Assembly: GCF_007786235.1 (NCBI RefSeq)
Contig: NZ_VNFK01000011.1
Location: 62,001 to 126,000 of the forward strand
Direction of reading: 5' to 3'
DNA from: Paenarthrobacter nitroguajacolicus
Lineage (GTDB): Bacteria; Actinomycetota; Actinomycetes; Actinomycetales; Micrococcaceae
DNA: 64,000 nt
Shown piece by piece: positions 43,294-51,735 of the stretch (its first letter is position 1; every line of letters starts with the position of its first letter). The position numbers and the translations under genes are program-made. A model generated the notes under the pieces. The model worked only from the letters and a program-made list of their open reading frames with translations. It ran no database searches and was not told where the DNA came from.

Positions 43294-44370
43294 TTACGGG
43301 ATGTACCGGTTGCTGCGCAGATATTCCAGGTGTGTTCGCAGGCTCTCGTGGGAGTCGACGCAGTCATTGAATCCTGCCTGCCTGATCTTGATAGTGCTCT
43401 GCACCATGTCGAAGTCAGACGCCATCCAGCCGTCAACGAACGGCCACGAAGCAATGGTGTCCCACGGCGTTGGCCGCAGTCCGTGACGGTCCACCATCTT
43501 CTGCCACAGCCCGTCCTTGTCACCCATCTGATCTGACAGGGACAGGGGCTGGGGTTCGGCCGTCGGCATATCGAAGAACCCGGCCAGCACCTCCCAGAGT
43601 TGGTTCCACCGGAAGTTGTCACCGTTGGTGACATTGAAGATTTCGGCATGCGCTGCTTGAGCGGTCAGGGCCCACGAAACGGCCCGTGCAAGAAGTCCGG
43701 CATCCGTGGCTTGGTGCAGGGCCTTCCATGTTCCCGGCAGACCCGGGAAACGGAGCGGGACGCCTTCTTCCTTGCTTACTGCGGCGAAAACCGCCAACCC
43801 GTTGACGATGTTCATCGGGGATCCGGCGCTGAAACCGAACACGCCATCAGGGCGGAGAACGGTCCACGAGAAGTTGCGCTCCTGGCCGCGCTGCCTCAGC
43901 GCGTCCTCCTGGTTGTTGTAGAAAATGGGTCCAAGGAACCGGGGGTCTGATTCCTTGGCGGGCGTCTTGTAGTGGCCCAGGTGTTCCCCGTACGACTTCC
44001 CGCCTCCCACCATGACGACTCTCTCGAGGGTGGCGCCAGTGACCTCCAAAGCATCGAGGATATTGACCAGCATGGCGGTGTTGGGCTCCACAGCGGCCTT
44101 CATCGGGAGGTCCACGTAAGCGGCGTACACCACATGGGTGACCCTTGCCAGATCGGCGAAATTCTCTCTGACCGACGCCGGGTCAAGGAGGTCGACGCTG
44201 ACGTGGCGAACGGTGCTCCGTTCGTGGAGCTCCTCCAGGGGGCCGCGCCGCGCAACCGTCACCACGTTCCAGCCGTCGTCGGCCAGGCGAAGGGCTGCCG
44301 CGCGTCCAATGACGCCATGCGCCCCGGCCACCAGTACCGTACCGGGGCCCTCGCTATGAAACTCTTTCAT
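43294..44370 (-). CDS. PRISE-type short-chain reductase (progesterone 5-beta-reductase/iridoid-synthase-like)
   Basis: A 358-aa NAD(P)-dependent SDR. The N-terminus has VLVAGAHGVIGRAAALRL. The segment HYKTPAKESDPR followed by FYNNQEDAL is characteristic of the PRISE group, whose conserved Tyr and Lys replace the usual YxxxK. These enzymes reduce enones or other alpha,beta-unsaturated carbonyls; the bacterial roles are mostly unknown. I chose the ATG at 44370 (MKEFHSEG); the 23-residue upstream extension runs through a terminator. It has its own promoter, since a strong stem lies just upstream. Confidence 0.87.
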   Translation of the reverse strand: MKEFHSEGPGTVLVAGAHGVIGRAAALRLADDGWNVVTVARRGPLEELHERSTVRHVSVDLLDPASVRENFADLARVTHVVYAAYVDLPMKAAVEPNTAMLVNILDALEVTGATLERVVMVGGGKSYGEHLGHYKTPAKESDPRFLGPIFYNNQEDALRQRGQERNFSWTVLRPDGVFGFSAGSPMNIVNGLAVFAAVSKEEGVPLRFPGLPGTWKALHQATDAGLLARAVSWALTAQAAHAEIFNVTNGDNFRWNQLWEVLAGFFDMPTAEPQPLSLSDQMGDKDGLWQKMVDRHGLRPTPWDTIASWPFVDGWMASDFDMVQSTIKIRQAGFNDCVDSHESLRTHLEYLRSNRYIP

Positions 44371-44407
44371 CACATGTCCATTCCCAGCTGACTGCTGTGG
44401 TTGAAAT

Positions 44408-44443
44408 GGCATTGGGCCGGGCCAGGTGGCCCGGCCCAATGCC
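44408..44443 (-). terminator. Perfect 17-bp stem between the SDR operon and the PRISE gene
   Basis: GGCATTGGGCCGGGCCA pairs without mismatch with TGGCCCGGCCCAATGCC; the loop is only GG. It separates the 3' end of the upstream SDR operon (44,499) from the PRISE start (44,370), so it probably ends that operon. No U-tract is seen. Confidence 0.72.
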
Positions 44444-44498
44444 GAAGATGAACGCGCAGGTGCACGTTGTTTGTTAATGCTCGACGGCGGTAGCGGCC

Positions 44499-45464
44499 CT
44501 AGAGGGAGCCGGCGCCTTGGAGGGTGTCGTCGCCCGCTACGGCCTGGACGTGGTCGTGCGGGTCTCCCTTGTAAGCCCAGATCCGCTTGTACGAGCCGGT
44601 ACCAAGATCGTCAAGCAGGTCCGGTCCCACCGGATTCCAACCGAGCTCGGCCCGGGCTTTTGCCGAATCCACGCGGCTGTTGCTCGAGATTGCTACGTCA
44701 ACCCACCGCTGCCCCAAGGCTTCGTAGGCTACCTCGGGCGGGCATGACTCTGCTGACTCCAGGCCCACCAGCCTGGCGATGGTCTCTGCGATGTCGCCCA
44801 TCCGGGCTTCACCCGAGGCCAGGTTGTAGACGCTCCCTGCAGGGGCGTTTTCCAAAGCCAGGAGGTAGGCCTCGGCAAGATCGGAAATGTACACGTTGGA
44901 CCAGCGGTTGTCGCCTCGGCCCACATACAAGCTGCGTCCCGAGGTGATGGCCTGACGGATGAGCAAGGGCAATTGTTCGCTGGCGCCATCGCCAAAGATC
45001 ATCGACGGCCGCAGGACCACCGTGTGGATCCCCCTTCCGGAGGCTTCGGTGACCGCTTGGTCGGTGGAGTACCGGGTGGCCACGATCTCTGCGGGGTCAT
45101 GGACCACGTCTTCGGTGAAGACGGTCTGGTTCAGCTCACCCTGTGCCAGGTCTGTGTAGACGCCCGTTCCGCTGGTGCGGATGAACTTCTTTCCCGTTCC
45201 TTCCAGGGCCGAGAGGAACACCTGCGTTGAGTCAGCGTGATCGGCCGTAGCAGTGTCAACCACCGCATCGGCAGCCAGGGCAGCTTCGCGGAGGGTGGTG
45301 GCGTCGTCGAGTCCGCCGAGCACGGGATTGATGTCCCGGGCACGCAGGGCCTTGGCGCCGCTTTCGCTGCGGACGAGGCCGCTGACGGAGTGACCGGCCT
45401 GAAGGAACCTCTGTGACACCGCCTGTCCGATGTAGCCAGTGGCTCCAGTTACGAAGATATGCAT
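44499..45464 (-). CDS. NAD-dependent epimerase/dehydratase-like SDR, paralogue A
   Basis: A 321-aa atypical SDR. The Rossmann motif is VTGATGYIGQAVSQRFL. The strand HTVVLRPSMIFGDGASEQ and YVGRGDNRWSNVYISDLAEA are as in extended SDRs. The expected catalytic YxxxK is not seen: the aligned region reads RYSTDQAV. A 20-odd-residue tail after KRIWAYKGD is absent in paralogue B (47,382-48,269), which shares most of the core. It is the last gene of the SDR-cupin-Dabb-SDR operon, 38 nt after the Dabb gene. Role unknown. Confidence 0.88.
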   Translation of the reverse strand: MHIFVTGATGYIGQAVSQRFLQAGHSVSGLVRSESGAKALRARDINPVLGGLDDATTLREAALAADAVVDTATADHADSTQVFLSALEGTGKKFIRTSGTGVYTDLAQGELNQTVFTEDVVHDPAEIVATRYSTDQAVTEASGRGIHTVVLRPSMIFGDGASEQLPLLIRQAITSGRSLYVGRGDNRWSNVYISDLAEAYLLALENAPAGSVYNLASGEARMGDIAETIARLVGLESAESCPPEVAYEALGQRWVDVAISSNSRVDSAKARAELGWNPVGPDLLDDLGTGSYKRIWAYKGDPHDHVQAVAGDDTLQGAGSL

Positions 45465-45502
45465 TGTTTTCCTTTTCTCTGCGGGGTTTGTCTGGGGGCT
45501 GC

Positions 45503-45841
45503 TTAGGCCACGTGGTTCAGTTGTTCGTCCTGCTGCCCTTGGGGCAGGACGTTGGGACGGTCATCGTCCAGGAGGAGCCGGCTGATGGCCGAACAAACAG
45601 CTTCGGCCATGGTTCCGATCGGGGCGTGCTCCGGGTGAACGAGGTATCGCTGATAGTGATCCTCGGAGGGGAACACTGACATGTATCCGGTGACGTTGAC
45701 GTCGTCGACGGCCCTGATGACCCGTACGTCCTCCAAATCCGGAATCTTGCCCGGAAGGCTCCTCAAGGCGTCTTCAAAGGTGCTGCGTGCCTCGTGGGTG
45801 ATGTCCTCGGGAAAGGTGAAACTGACGAGTTGGTAGAACAT
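45503..45841 (-). CDS. Dabb (stress-responsive alpha/beta barrel) domain protein
   Basis: A 112-aa protein with the dimeric ferredoxin-like fold: MFYQLVSFTFPED, a central VTGYMSVFPSEDHYQRYLVH and a terminal His. Dabb proteins include dioxygenase-like, cyclase and stress-related enzymes. It is 11 nt downstream of the cupin gene in the same operon, so it probably handles a pathway intermediate. The C-terminal 20 residues are Gln-rich and variable. Confidence 0.85.
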   Translation of the reverse strand: MFYQLVSFTFPEDITHEARSTFEDALRSLPGKIPDLEDVRVIRAVDDVNVTGYMSVFPSEDHYQRYLVHPEHAPIGTMAEAVCSAISRLLLDDDRPNVLPQGQQDEQLNHVA

Positions 45842-45852
45842 CTTTCTGTGGC

Positions 45853-46302
45853 CTATCTGTTGTGGTGGTTCATTCGTCCGGGATGGGTCTTGTGCTCAAC
45901 GGTGACGAAGATCAATGGCGACAGCCCAATATTTTCCAGATCGTGGAGCAGGTATTCGCCGGGAAGAAAATGGAAATGACGCGAATCGCCCACGGCATAG
46001 TCCACTTCCCGTGTGGTGCCGTCGTCTTCGTGCTGCCTGCTGCGTCCTGCGGTGACCGCAGTCCAGAAGTAGTCCAGGACATGACGGTGGGCGTGGAGGC
46101 GCTGACCCGGGTCCAGCCTGATTTCCCAGACCCTTACGTGGTCGGTCTCCGAGACGATTCTTTGTCCGACGTTGAAGTTGTAGGCGTTCTCATGAAAGTC
46201 GCGGAGGACTTCTTCCGGCCAGCCAACGAAGTTTCGGGCCACTACGGCTCCCGCTCGCTGGCTTCCACGTGGGACGGTGGCCGAGCTTTCCTGGGTTGTC
46301 AC
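45853..46302 (-). CDS. Cupin-like small protein
   Basis: A 149-aa protein from the GTG at 46302 with AGAGGA about 7 nt upstream. The cupin-type metal motif is seen in LDPGQRLHAHRHVLDYFWT, and the second half contains GDSRHFHFLPGEYLLHDLEN. A mononuclear metal enzyme or sugar/polyol isomerase-like role is possible. It is 32 nt downstream of an SDR gene. No closer family assignment is justified. Confidence 0.78.
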   Translation of the reverse strand: MTTQESSATVPRGSQRAGAVVARNFVGWPEEVLRDFHENAYNFNVGQRIVSETDHVRVWEIRLDPGQRLHAHRHVLDYFWTAVTAGRSRQHEDDGTTREVDYAVGDSRHFHFLPGEYLLHDLENIGLSPLIFVTVEHKTHPGRMNHHNR

Positions 46303-46334
46303 TAGGTGTCCTCTCGATGGCAGGCGAGGAGGAA

Positions 46335-47129
46335 TCACACGAACGTGGTGACGCCTCCGTTGACGGTGTATTCGGCTCCGGTGATGAAGCTTGCGGCGGG
46401 TGATGCCAGGAAGAGGATGACTGGGGCGACGTCGTCGGCATTCCCCAGCCTCCCTACCGGCAGTCCCGAGTCATTGACGAACGCTTGGATTGCCTCTTCC
46501 CGCGGTACACCGAATTTGCGGGCCTGGGAGTCGAGGAATCCTCCGGGGCGATCCCACATTGAGGTGTAGATATGCGCCGGTGCAACTACATTGGACCTGA
46601 TTCCCTTCGGCCCGAACTCGCGGGACAGCATCTTGGACAGAGACAGTACTGCGGCCTTGGAAACGCTGTAGTCCGGGGCATCCACCAGAGGGGTCCTTCC
46701 TGCTTCCGAGCCCACATGGACGATTGATCCTGAACCGGCCGCAATCATGGATGGCAGGACTTCCCGGCACATCCTCACATATGCCATGAAGTTAAGTTCC
46801 ATGGTGGAACGCCACATATCGTCGGTGACGTCCAGGAAGCCCTCCCGGACCGACACCGCCCCAGCGTTGTTGACAAGGACGTCTATTCCACCGAATCGTT
46901 CAATGGCTTGTTGCACGGCGGGCCCGGGGGACTCCGGAAGAGCCAGATCCGCGGCAATGTGCAGGAGCCTGCCGGCCTCCGCGCCTTCAATGCCCGCCGT
47001 TTCCACGTGTTCGCGGCTGACTCCAACAACGTTTGCTCCTTCCTTGAGGAAGAGTTCCGCGGCAGCGAGCCCGATTCCCTGGCTCGCCCCTGTTATGAGG
47101 ACAGTTTTGCCGCTGAAAGTTTGATTCAT
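46335..47129 (-). CDS. SDR-family oxidoreductase (classical)
   Basis: A 264-aa dehydrogenase from the ATG at 47129 (MNQTFSGK). Motifs: TGASQGIGLAAAELFL, LVNNAGAVS, and the catalytic Ser/Tyr/Lys in GSIVHVGSEAG and YSVSKAAV. The C-terminus TGAEYTVNGGV is standard. It heads the four-gene operon with cupin, Dabb and SDR-A. It probably oxidises a hydroxyl on the same substrate. Confidence 0.92.
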   Translation of the reverse strand: MNQTFSGKTVLITGASQGIGLAAAELFLKEGANVVGVSREHVETAGIEGAEAGRLLHIAADLALPESPGPAVQQAIERFGGIDVLVNNAGAVSVREGFLDVTDDMWRSTMELNFMAYVRMCREVLPSMIAAGSGSIVHVGSEAGRTPLVDAPDYSVSKAAVLSLSKMLSREFGPKGIRSNVVAPAHIYTSMWDRPGGFLDSQARKFGVPREEAIQAFVNDSGLPVGRLGNADDVAPVILFLASPAASFITGAEYTVNGGVTTFV

Positions 47130-47381
47130 GGTCCGTGTTTGCCTTCCTCTGTTCATGCAAATCAGACGTTCGCAGAGGACACCGAGCCTAGCTGCCAGGC
47201 GGCGCAAGGTCCCGGGTTCGAGGGGCAAAGGATTGGTGGATATTCGTTTTAGTTCTTTTGCTTGGGTCCTGGGTTCCCTCGAATGGGCTTGAAATCAATG
47301 CTTCCACGAAGGGCGGCCGGGCGTCCAAGACCAGAATGCAATGCAGGGGCAAAGCGCTGCTTATGACTTCCCGGGGCCTCG

Positions 47382-48269
47382 TCAGGACCACATGAAGGAG
47401 TACGATCCCTCGCGTAATTCGTCCTGGAGCCCCGGCCCGTTTGGCTGCCAGCCCAGTTCAATCCTTGCCTTGGTAGCATCCACGCGGCAGTTGCCTGCAA
47501 GCACGCCATCGACGAACGTCACGCCGTATGCCGTGTAGGCCGTATCCATGGTGCATGACTGGGCATCGGCGTATCCGAGGATCCCGGCGATGTCCTGGGC
47601 GATGTCGCCCACTGACGATTCGCCGGCAGCGATGTTGTAGAGACTCCCTGCGGGTGCCTTGGCCAGGGCAAGCGCGAACGATTCAGCCGCGTCGGCGATG
47701 TACACGTGGGATTGCCTGTTGGCGCCCGGGCCTATGTACAGGCTTTGTCCCGCAGTGATGGCCCGCTTAATCAGGCCCCCGATCACAGGACCGCCAGCCT
47801 CCCCGTAGGCAATCGAAGGGCGAAGGACCGTGGTGTGAATGTCCCTCTCCGCGGCTTGCTGCACCCGGGCGTCCGTTTCGAGGATTTGGGCTATCCCCCG
47901 AATCGGAGAGACCGCCATCCCCTCTTTGTGGACGGTCCTGTTCAGCGAGCCAAGGGATGCGTCCACGTACACCCTTGCAGTGCTGCTTCGGATGTACCGT
48001 TTGCCAGTACCCTCCAGCGTGGCGAGGAACAGTTTCGCTGCCGGCAAGTGCCCTGAAACATCAACCACAGCATCCACCAGTTGCGTGACGTTCCGGATGG
48101 TCTCCCCGTCTTCGAGGGTGGCCAGAATGGGAGTTATCCCACGGGCCTCCAGGACCCTCGTTCCCGTCACAGTGTCCGTGAGCCCAAAGATCTCATGGCC
48201 TGCCATCTTGAGCCGTAAGGCAATTGCCAGTCCCAGGTACCCGGTTGAGCCGGTGACAAGTACAGACAT
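47382..48269 (-). CDS. NAD-dependent epimerase/dehydratase-like SDR, paralogue B
   Basis: A 295-aa atypical SDR with VTGSTGYLGLAIALRL at the N-terminus, HTTVLRPSIAYGEAGGP and YIGPGANRQSHVYIADAAES in the middle, and KARIELGWQPNGPGL near the end. It is clearly paralogous to the gene at 44,499-45,464. No YxxxK triad is visible, and it lacks the C-terminal tail of paralogue A. It lies between lysR and the SDR operon and has its own 252-nt leader downstream of it; I see no other gene in that gap. Confidence 0.87.
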   Translation of the reverse strand: MSVLVTGSTGYLGLAIALRLKMAGHEIFGLTDTVTGTRVLEARGITPILATLEDGETIRNVTQLVDAVVDVSGHLPAAKLFLATLEGTGKRYIRSSTARVYVDASLGSLNRTVHKEGMAVSPIRGIAQILETDARVQQAAERDIHTTVLRPSIAYGEAGGPVIGGLIKRAITAGQSLYIGPGANRQSHVYIADAAESFALALAKAPAGSLYNIAAGESSVGDIAQDIAGILGYADAQSCTMDTAYTAYGVTFVDGVLAGNCRVDATKARIELGWQPNGPGLQDELREGSYSFMWS

Positions 48270-48394
48270 TCTGATTCCCTTTCGGCTGAACGTCCCCGCG
48301 TGCTGCGCATTCCGCTATGCACGTCCGTGAACATCGTTCCACGGCAATTGCAGGGTCTCTAATAGAAATCCGTTGTGGGACCCATCGGGTTTGA

Positions 48395-49351
48395 TTATGG
48401 CTTGGGTTCTTTGGACCGGCCGTTGCGCGGTTCCAGCACGGCTGGCAGTTCCTGCAGCAGTTCCACGTACCTCTCGGCGGTAGGCGACAACTTGGTGCGG
48501 CTGTACACAGACAAGTCCCGGGTCAGGGGAGGGAAGGGTTCCACAGCCACCCCGGGCCCGTCCATGGGGAGGGCGTTGGCTGGGAGCAACGCAACACCGG
48601 CGCCCGCTCCTGCCAGCTTGACGGCGCTGTCTATCTGCCCGGTGTGGAACACGAAATCAGGGGTGATATTGGTGGATTGCATGTACTCGCGGATGAATTC
48701 GCCCAGCCCGTGATTTCCTTCGAAGGTTATCCAGGAATGCGAGTGCAGCGAGCTCACGGGAAGGATCCCGCGGGACTGGGGTGCCCCTTGCGGGGCCTGT
48801 CCCGCATACGGTTGGACGTCTTTCAGGATGGGGTCCTCGGGAGCCAGATACAGCACAAAGATCTCATGGCCCAGGTCGATGACCGGTCCGCTCCACTGCT
48901 TGGGCGTGGGTCCGACCGCCAGATCTCCCGTTCCGGAGGCCACTGACTCCTCCAACGTCCTCCTGTGGGCGAACTCCAACAGGGTGACGGGAATCTTTGG
49001 GTTGTCGTTATGCCAACGGAGCAAAGAGGGCGGCAGGATGCCCGCGGCTATGGAGTGCACTGTGGCAATCACCAATTCGCCTGCTTCACCGTTGAGGACT
49101 TCGCGGGCCGCCCGCTTCGCGTCCTCGGCAGCCTTCAATGAGATGCGCGCGTGTTCAGCGTAGGCGCGGCCGGCAGGGGTCAGCCGCACCGTTCCGGTGG
49201 TTCGCTCTATGAGCTCACCACCCGCGGCGCGCTCCAGCGCGCGGATTTGTTGGCTTAGTCCTGGCTGGGATACACGGAGGAGTTCAGCCGCCCGGGTGAA
49301 GGACCCTTCCTCTGCCACGACCAGTAGGTATTCCATCTGCCTCAAAGTCAC
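48395..49351 (-). CDS. LysR-type transcriptional regulator
   Basis: A 318-aa protein. From the GTG at 49351 it opens VTLRQMEYLLVVAEEGSFTR, then AAELLRVSQPGLSQQIRALE (HTH). The effector-binding domain contains VGPTPKQWSGPV and FHTGQIDSAVKLAGAGAGVA. The open frame runs 58 codons further upstream, which would cover an operator and is not family-like. A dyad immediately upstream of the start (49,355-49,369) is matched at 51,737 before the ABC importer, so it probably regulates itself, the divergent amidohydrolase and the importer. An ATG at 49336 with GAGG close by is an alternative start. Confidence 0.9.
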   Translation of the reverse strand: MTLRQMEYLLVVAEEGSFTRAAELLRVSQPGLSQQIRALERAAGGELIERTTGTVRLTPAGRAYAEHARISLKAAEDAKRAAREVLNGEAGELVIATVHSIAAGILPPSLLRWHNDNPKIPVTLLEFAHRRTLEESVASGTGDLAVGPTPKQWSGPVIDLGHEIFVLYLAPEDPILKDVQPYAGQAPQGAPQSRGILPVSSLHSHSWITFEGNHGLGEFIREYMQSTNITPDFVFHTGQIDSAVKLAGAGAGVALLPANALPMDGPGVAVEPFPPLTRDLSVYSRTKLSPTAERYVELLQELPAVLEPRNGRSKEPKP

Positions 49352-49354
49352 CTT

Positions 49355-49369
49355 ATAAGCATAGGTTAT
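49355..49369. promoter_or_regulatory. LysR-type operator, copy 1 (lysR/amidohydrolase)
   Basis: ATAAGCATAGGTTAT, an imperfect dyad with 4-bp outer arms. It abuts the lysR start and lies 158 nt from the divergent amidohydrolase. It matches the 51,737 copy at 11 of 15 positions. Confidence 0.55.
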
Positions 49370-49526
49370 GCAAGGCGCTGGAAATAGCTCTTGGACTTTC
49401 CTGTGTGCTGCGACACAAGCTGGTGACATCAGTTCAAAGCAGCGGCAGGCGGCCGCAATGCAAACGCCCCGGAGCACCGATTCACGATTTTGTTGAAGCC
49501 GTGCACCGATTCTTGGAGGTAACACG

Positions 49527-50534
49527 ATGAAAAACGGAATGTTCGTCTTCGACTGCGTTGTTCACACGCAGGATTTCACCGATCGGCAGATCCGGCCCGG
49601 GGGTGACGGCCGGCAGGTTCGCGCGCACCGCACCAACCAGGGGCAGTTCAATAAGCTCATGGCCACCAAGGGTCCGGCCGACAAGCCGGACTACTACGAT
49701 CCTGTGGATGTCGAATGGGCAAACAAGACGCTCTTTGAGCAGTCCGACACGGACATCGCGATGGTGTGCACGGTGCCGCTCTTTGGCCAATGGCAGAACT
49801 CGCTGGGGCCCGCCGAATTGAACTATCAACTGGCTGCTTCCAACCCGTCCCGTTTTTACTTCACCGGCGGCGTGGACCCCGTGTGGCAAGGGCTGGACTT
49901 CGCGCTGGAAGAGATGGAGCGGCAGGTCAAGGAGTGGGGTGCGGTCAGCTTCAAGTTCTACCAGTACCACGATGAGGAACACCACTGGCGGGCTGATGAC
50001 AAGGAGATCGCCTACCCGCTGTGGGAAAAGGCAATCGAGCTCGGCATCAAGATGGTGCAGTTCCACAAGGGCTATCCCTTGGGCATGCAGCCGGTGGAAG
50101 CGTTCCGCCCCAATGACATTCAAATGGCCGCGTATGACTTCCCGGAATTGAACTTCGGGATCCACCACCTCGGCGATCCCTACGTCGATGAGCTGGTCAG
50201 CATTGCGTCCCGTTTTCCCAACATCTACTTGATGCTTCCGCTGTGGCACAACCAGTATTACCTTCAGCCCTACCCGATGCTGCACCGTCTGGGGCAGACC
50301 CTGCTCTTCGTCGGAGCGGACAAGCTTTGCTACGGATCTGAAGGCTTCCTGTGGCCGCACATGCAGACCTACATCGACACGTGGGCCAACCTCGAAATGC
50401 CCGAGGAACTCCAGGACAAGTACGGATACCCGGAGCTGACTCCGGAGATCAAGGAGCAGGTCTTTGGCTTGAACTTTGCCAAAGGCCTGGGGATTGACCT
50501 CGAGGTGAAGAAGAAGGAATTGGGGCTGCTGTGA
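49527..50534 (+). CDS. Amidohydrolase-family protein (ACMSD-like)
   Basis: A 335-aa TIM-barrel metal hydrolase or decarboxylase. Visible elements: FVFDCVVHTQDF near the N-terminus (an H-x-x-D-F form in place of the common HxH), KMVQFHKGYPLGMQP (His), FGIHHLGDPYVDEL (His) and YGSEGFLWP near residue 270. TTGGAGGT lies 7 nt before the ATG. It overlaps the NifU-like gene by 4 nt. Such amidohydrolase/NifU pairs accompany some diiron monooxygenase clusters, but no monooxygenase is present here. The chemistry is not established. Confidence 0.87.
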   Translation: MKNGMFVFDCVVHTQDFTDRQIRPGGDGRQVRAHRTNQGQFNKLMATKGPADKPDYYDPVDVEWANKTLFEQSDTDIAMVCTVPLFGQWQNSLGPAELNYQLAASNPSRFYFTGGVDPVWQGLDFALEEMERQVKEWGAVSFKFYQYHDEEHHWRADDKEIAYPLWEKAIELGIKMVQFHKGYPLGMQPVEAFRPNDIQMAAYDFPELNFGIHHLGDPYVDELVSIASRFPNIYLMLPLWHNQYYLQPYPMLHRLGQTLLFVGADKLCYGSEGFLWPHMQTYIDTWANLEMPEELQDKYGYPELTPEIKEQVFGLNFAKGLGIDLEVKKKELGLL

Positions 50535-50935
50535 CGGGTGCAGCCAATCCAGAACCCCGGGAAGAAGACCTTCAAGAGGCCCTGTCCTACATTCGCCCCC
50601 TTCTCAAGGGGCACTCGGGTGACCTAACCATCGCAGCAGTTGAGGACGGTGTGGTGACTGTCGATTTCCATAACGCGTGCCACTCCTGCCCAGCCATATC
50701 AGTGACTTTTGCCGGTCTGGTCCGTTCCCGCCTGATGCAGGTGGACGGCGTAAAAGGTGTCAGGTCTTCGCAGGTCCACGCTTCCCAGAGGGCCTTGGAC
50801 CGGATTGCTGCCACCCTTGGCAGTTCGGCGCATTACCGCCCTGGGCAGCCGGCTGCACGGCCGTCGCTGCCACTTCGGCCCACACAGCCAGCGGCGTGCC
50901 AGACGGCGGCCGTGGCCGATGCGGGAAGGTGCTGA
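50531..50935 (+). CDS. NifU-like (C-terminal domain) Fe-S protein
   Basis: A 134-aa protein starting 4 nt inside the amidohydrolase. The NifU C-terminal-domain core is present: LSYIRPLLKGHSGDLTIAAV, then a Cys pair in NACHSCPAISVTF (CxxC) and VDGVKGVRSSQVHAS. The last 45 residues are Pro/Arg/Ala-rich and probably disordered. It may deliver a metal or Fe-S centre to the amidohydrolase or to an enzyme elsewhere. The SDR start follows 1 nt after the stop. Confidence 0.87.
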   Translation: MTGAANPEPREEDLQEALSYIRPLLKGHSGDLTIAAVEDGVVTVDFHNACHSCPAISVTFAGLVRSRLMQVDGVKGVRSSQVHASQRALDRIAATLGSSAHYRPGQPAARPSLPLRPTQPAACQTAAVADAGRC

Positions 50936-50936
50936 C

Positions 50937-51713
50937 GTGAACCCTTCCGAGCTCTCGTTCAGACTCGACGGCGGCGTCACCATGGTGACGGGCGGGGCGT
51001 CCGGCATTGGTAGTGCCATTGCCACGGCGTTGGCGGAAATGGGCAGCCACGTCGCCGTGGTGGACCTGCCGTCCAGTGATGCTTCGGCAACGTTGGAGGC
51101 CATCAGGGCGGCCGGAAGGAACGCTGAGTTCATTCCGGCTGATGTGACCAAGCCTGAACAGATGCAGGCTGCCGTGGAAAGGGTGGAAAGTTCGTTGGGT
51201 CCGCTCACGGCAGCGGTGAACTCGGCCGGAATTGCCCATGCCGTTGCGGCAGAAGACATGACCCTGGAGCAGTTCGAGCGCGTGTTCCAGATCAACGTCA
51301 CCGGAGTGTTCCTGAGCTGCCAGGCGCAGGCCCGAGCCATGAAGCGCAACGGTGGGGGCGCGATCGTGAATTTGGCATCCATCTCCGGAATCGTCTCCCA
51401 CCGGGAAATGCTCCAATCGCACTACAACAGTTCCAAGGCCGCCGTAGCGCACCTTTCAAAGTCGTTGGCGACAGAGTGGGCTCCCTACGGTATCCGGGTC
51501 AATTCCATTTCTCCCGGCTTTACCAGAACACCTATGAATGACCGTGCGGAAGTGGCAAGCATCCTGGACGAGGCCGTCACCCGGAACACGCCTTTGGGGC
51601 GTCCGGCCGAGCCGCTTGAAATGGCAGGGCCCGCGGTGTTCCTGCTGTCGTCTGCAGCCAGCTTCTGCACTGGCGCGGACCTCGTGGTGGATGGTGGCTT
51701 TACCGCCTGGTAG
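50937..51713 (+). CDS. SDR-family oxidoreductase (classical)
   Basis: A 258-aa dehydrogenase from the GTG at 50937 (GGGAAGG about 8 nt before). Motifs: MVTGGASGIGSAIATALAEM, a NSAG in place of the common NNAG, and YNSSKAAVAHLSK with catalytic Tyr/Lys. The C-terminus TGADLVVDGGFTAW is standard. It is part of the amidohydrolase-NifU-SDR operon. The substrate is probably shared with the upstream genes. Confidence 0.92.
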   Translation: MNPSELSFRLDGGVTMVTGGASGIGSAIATALAEMGSHVAVVDLPSSDASATLEAIRAAGRNAEFIPADVTKPEQMQAAVERVESSLGPLTAAVNSAGIAHAVAAEDMTLEQFERVFQINVTGVFLSCQAQARAMKRNGGGAIVNLASISGIVSHREMLQSHYNSSKAAVAHLSKSLATEWAPYGIRVNSISPGFTRTPMNDRAEVASILDEAVTRNTPLGRPAEPLEMAGPAVFLLSSAASFCTGADLVVDGGFTAW

Positions 51714-51735
51714 GACGCAACTCGCTGCCTCCCGC

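Noticed and set aside
45480-45500. Possible fourth IclR-type site upstream of the SDR-A gene (GCGGGGTTTGTCTGG)
   Set aside because: Only part of one half-site matches and the left arm lacks GGACA; no better than chance in GC-rich DNA.
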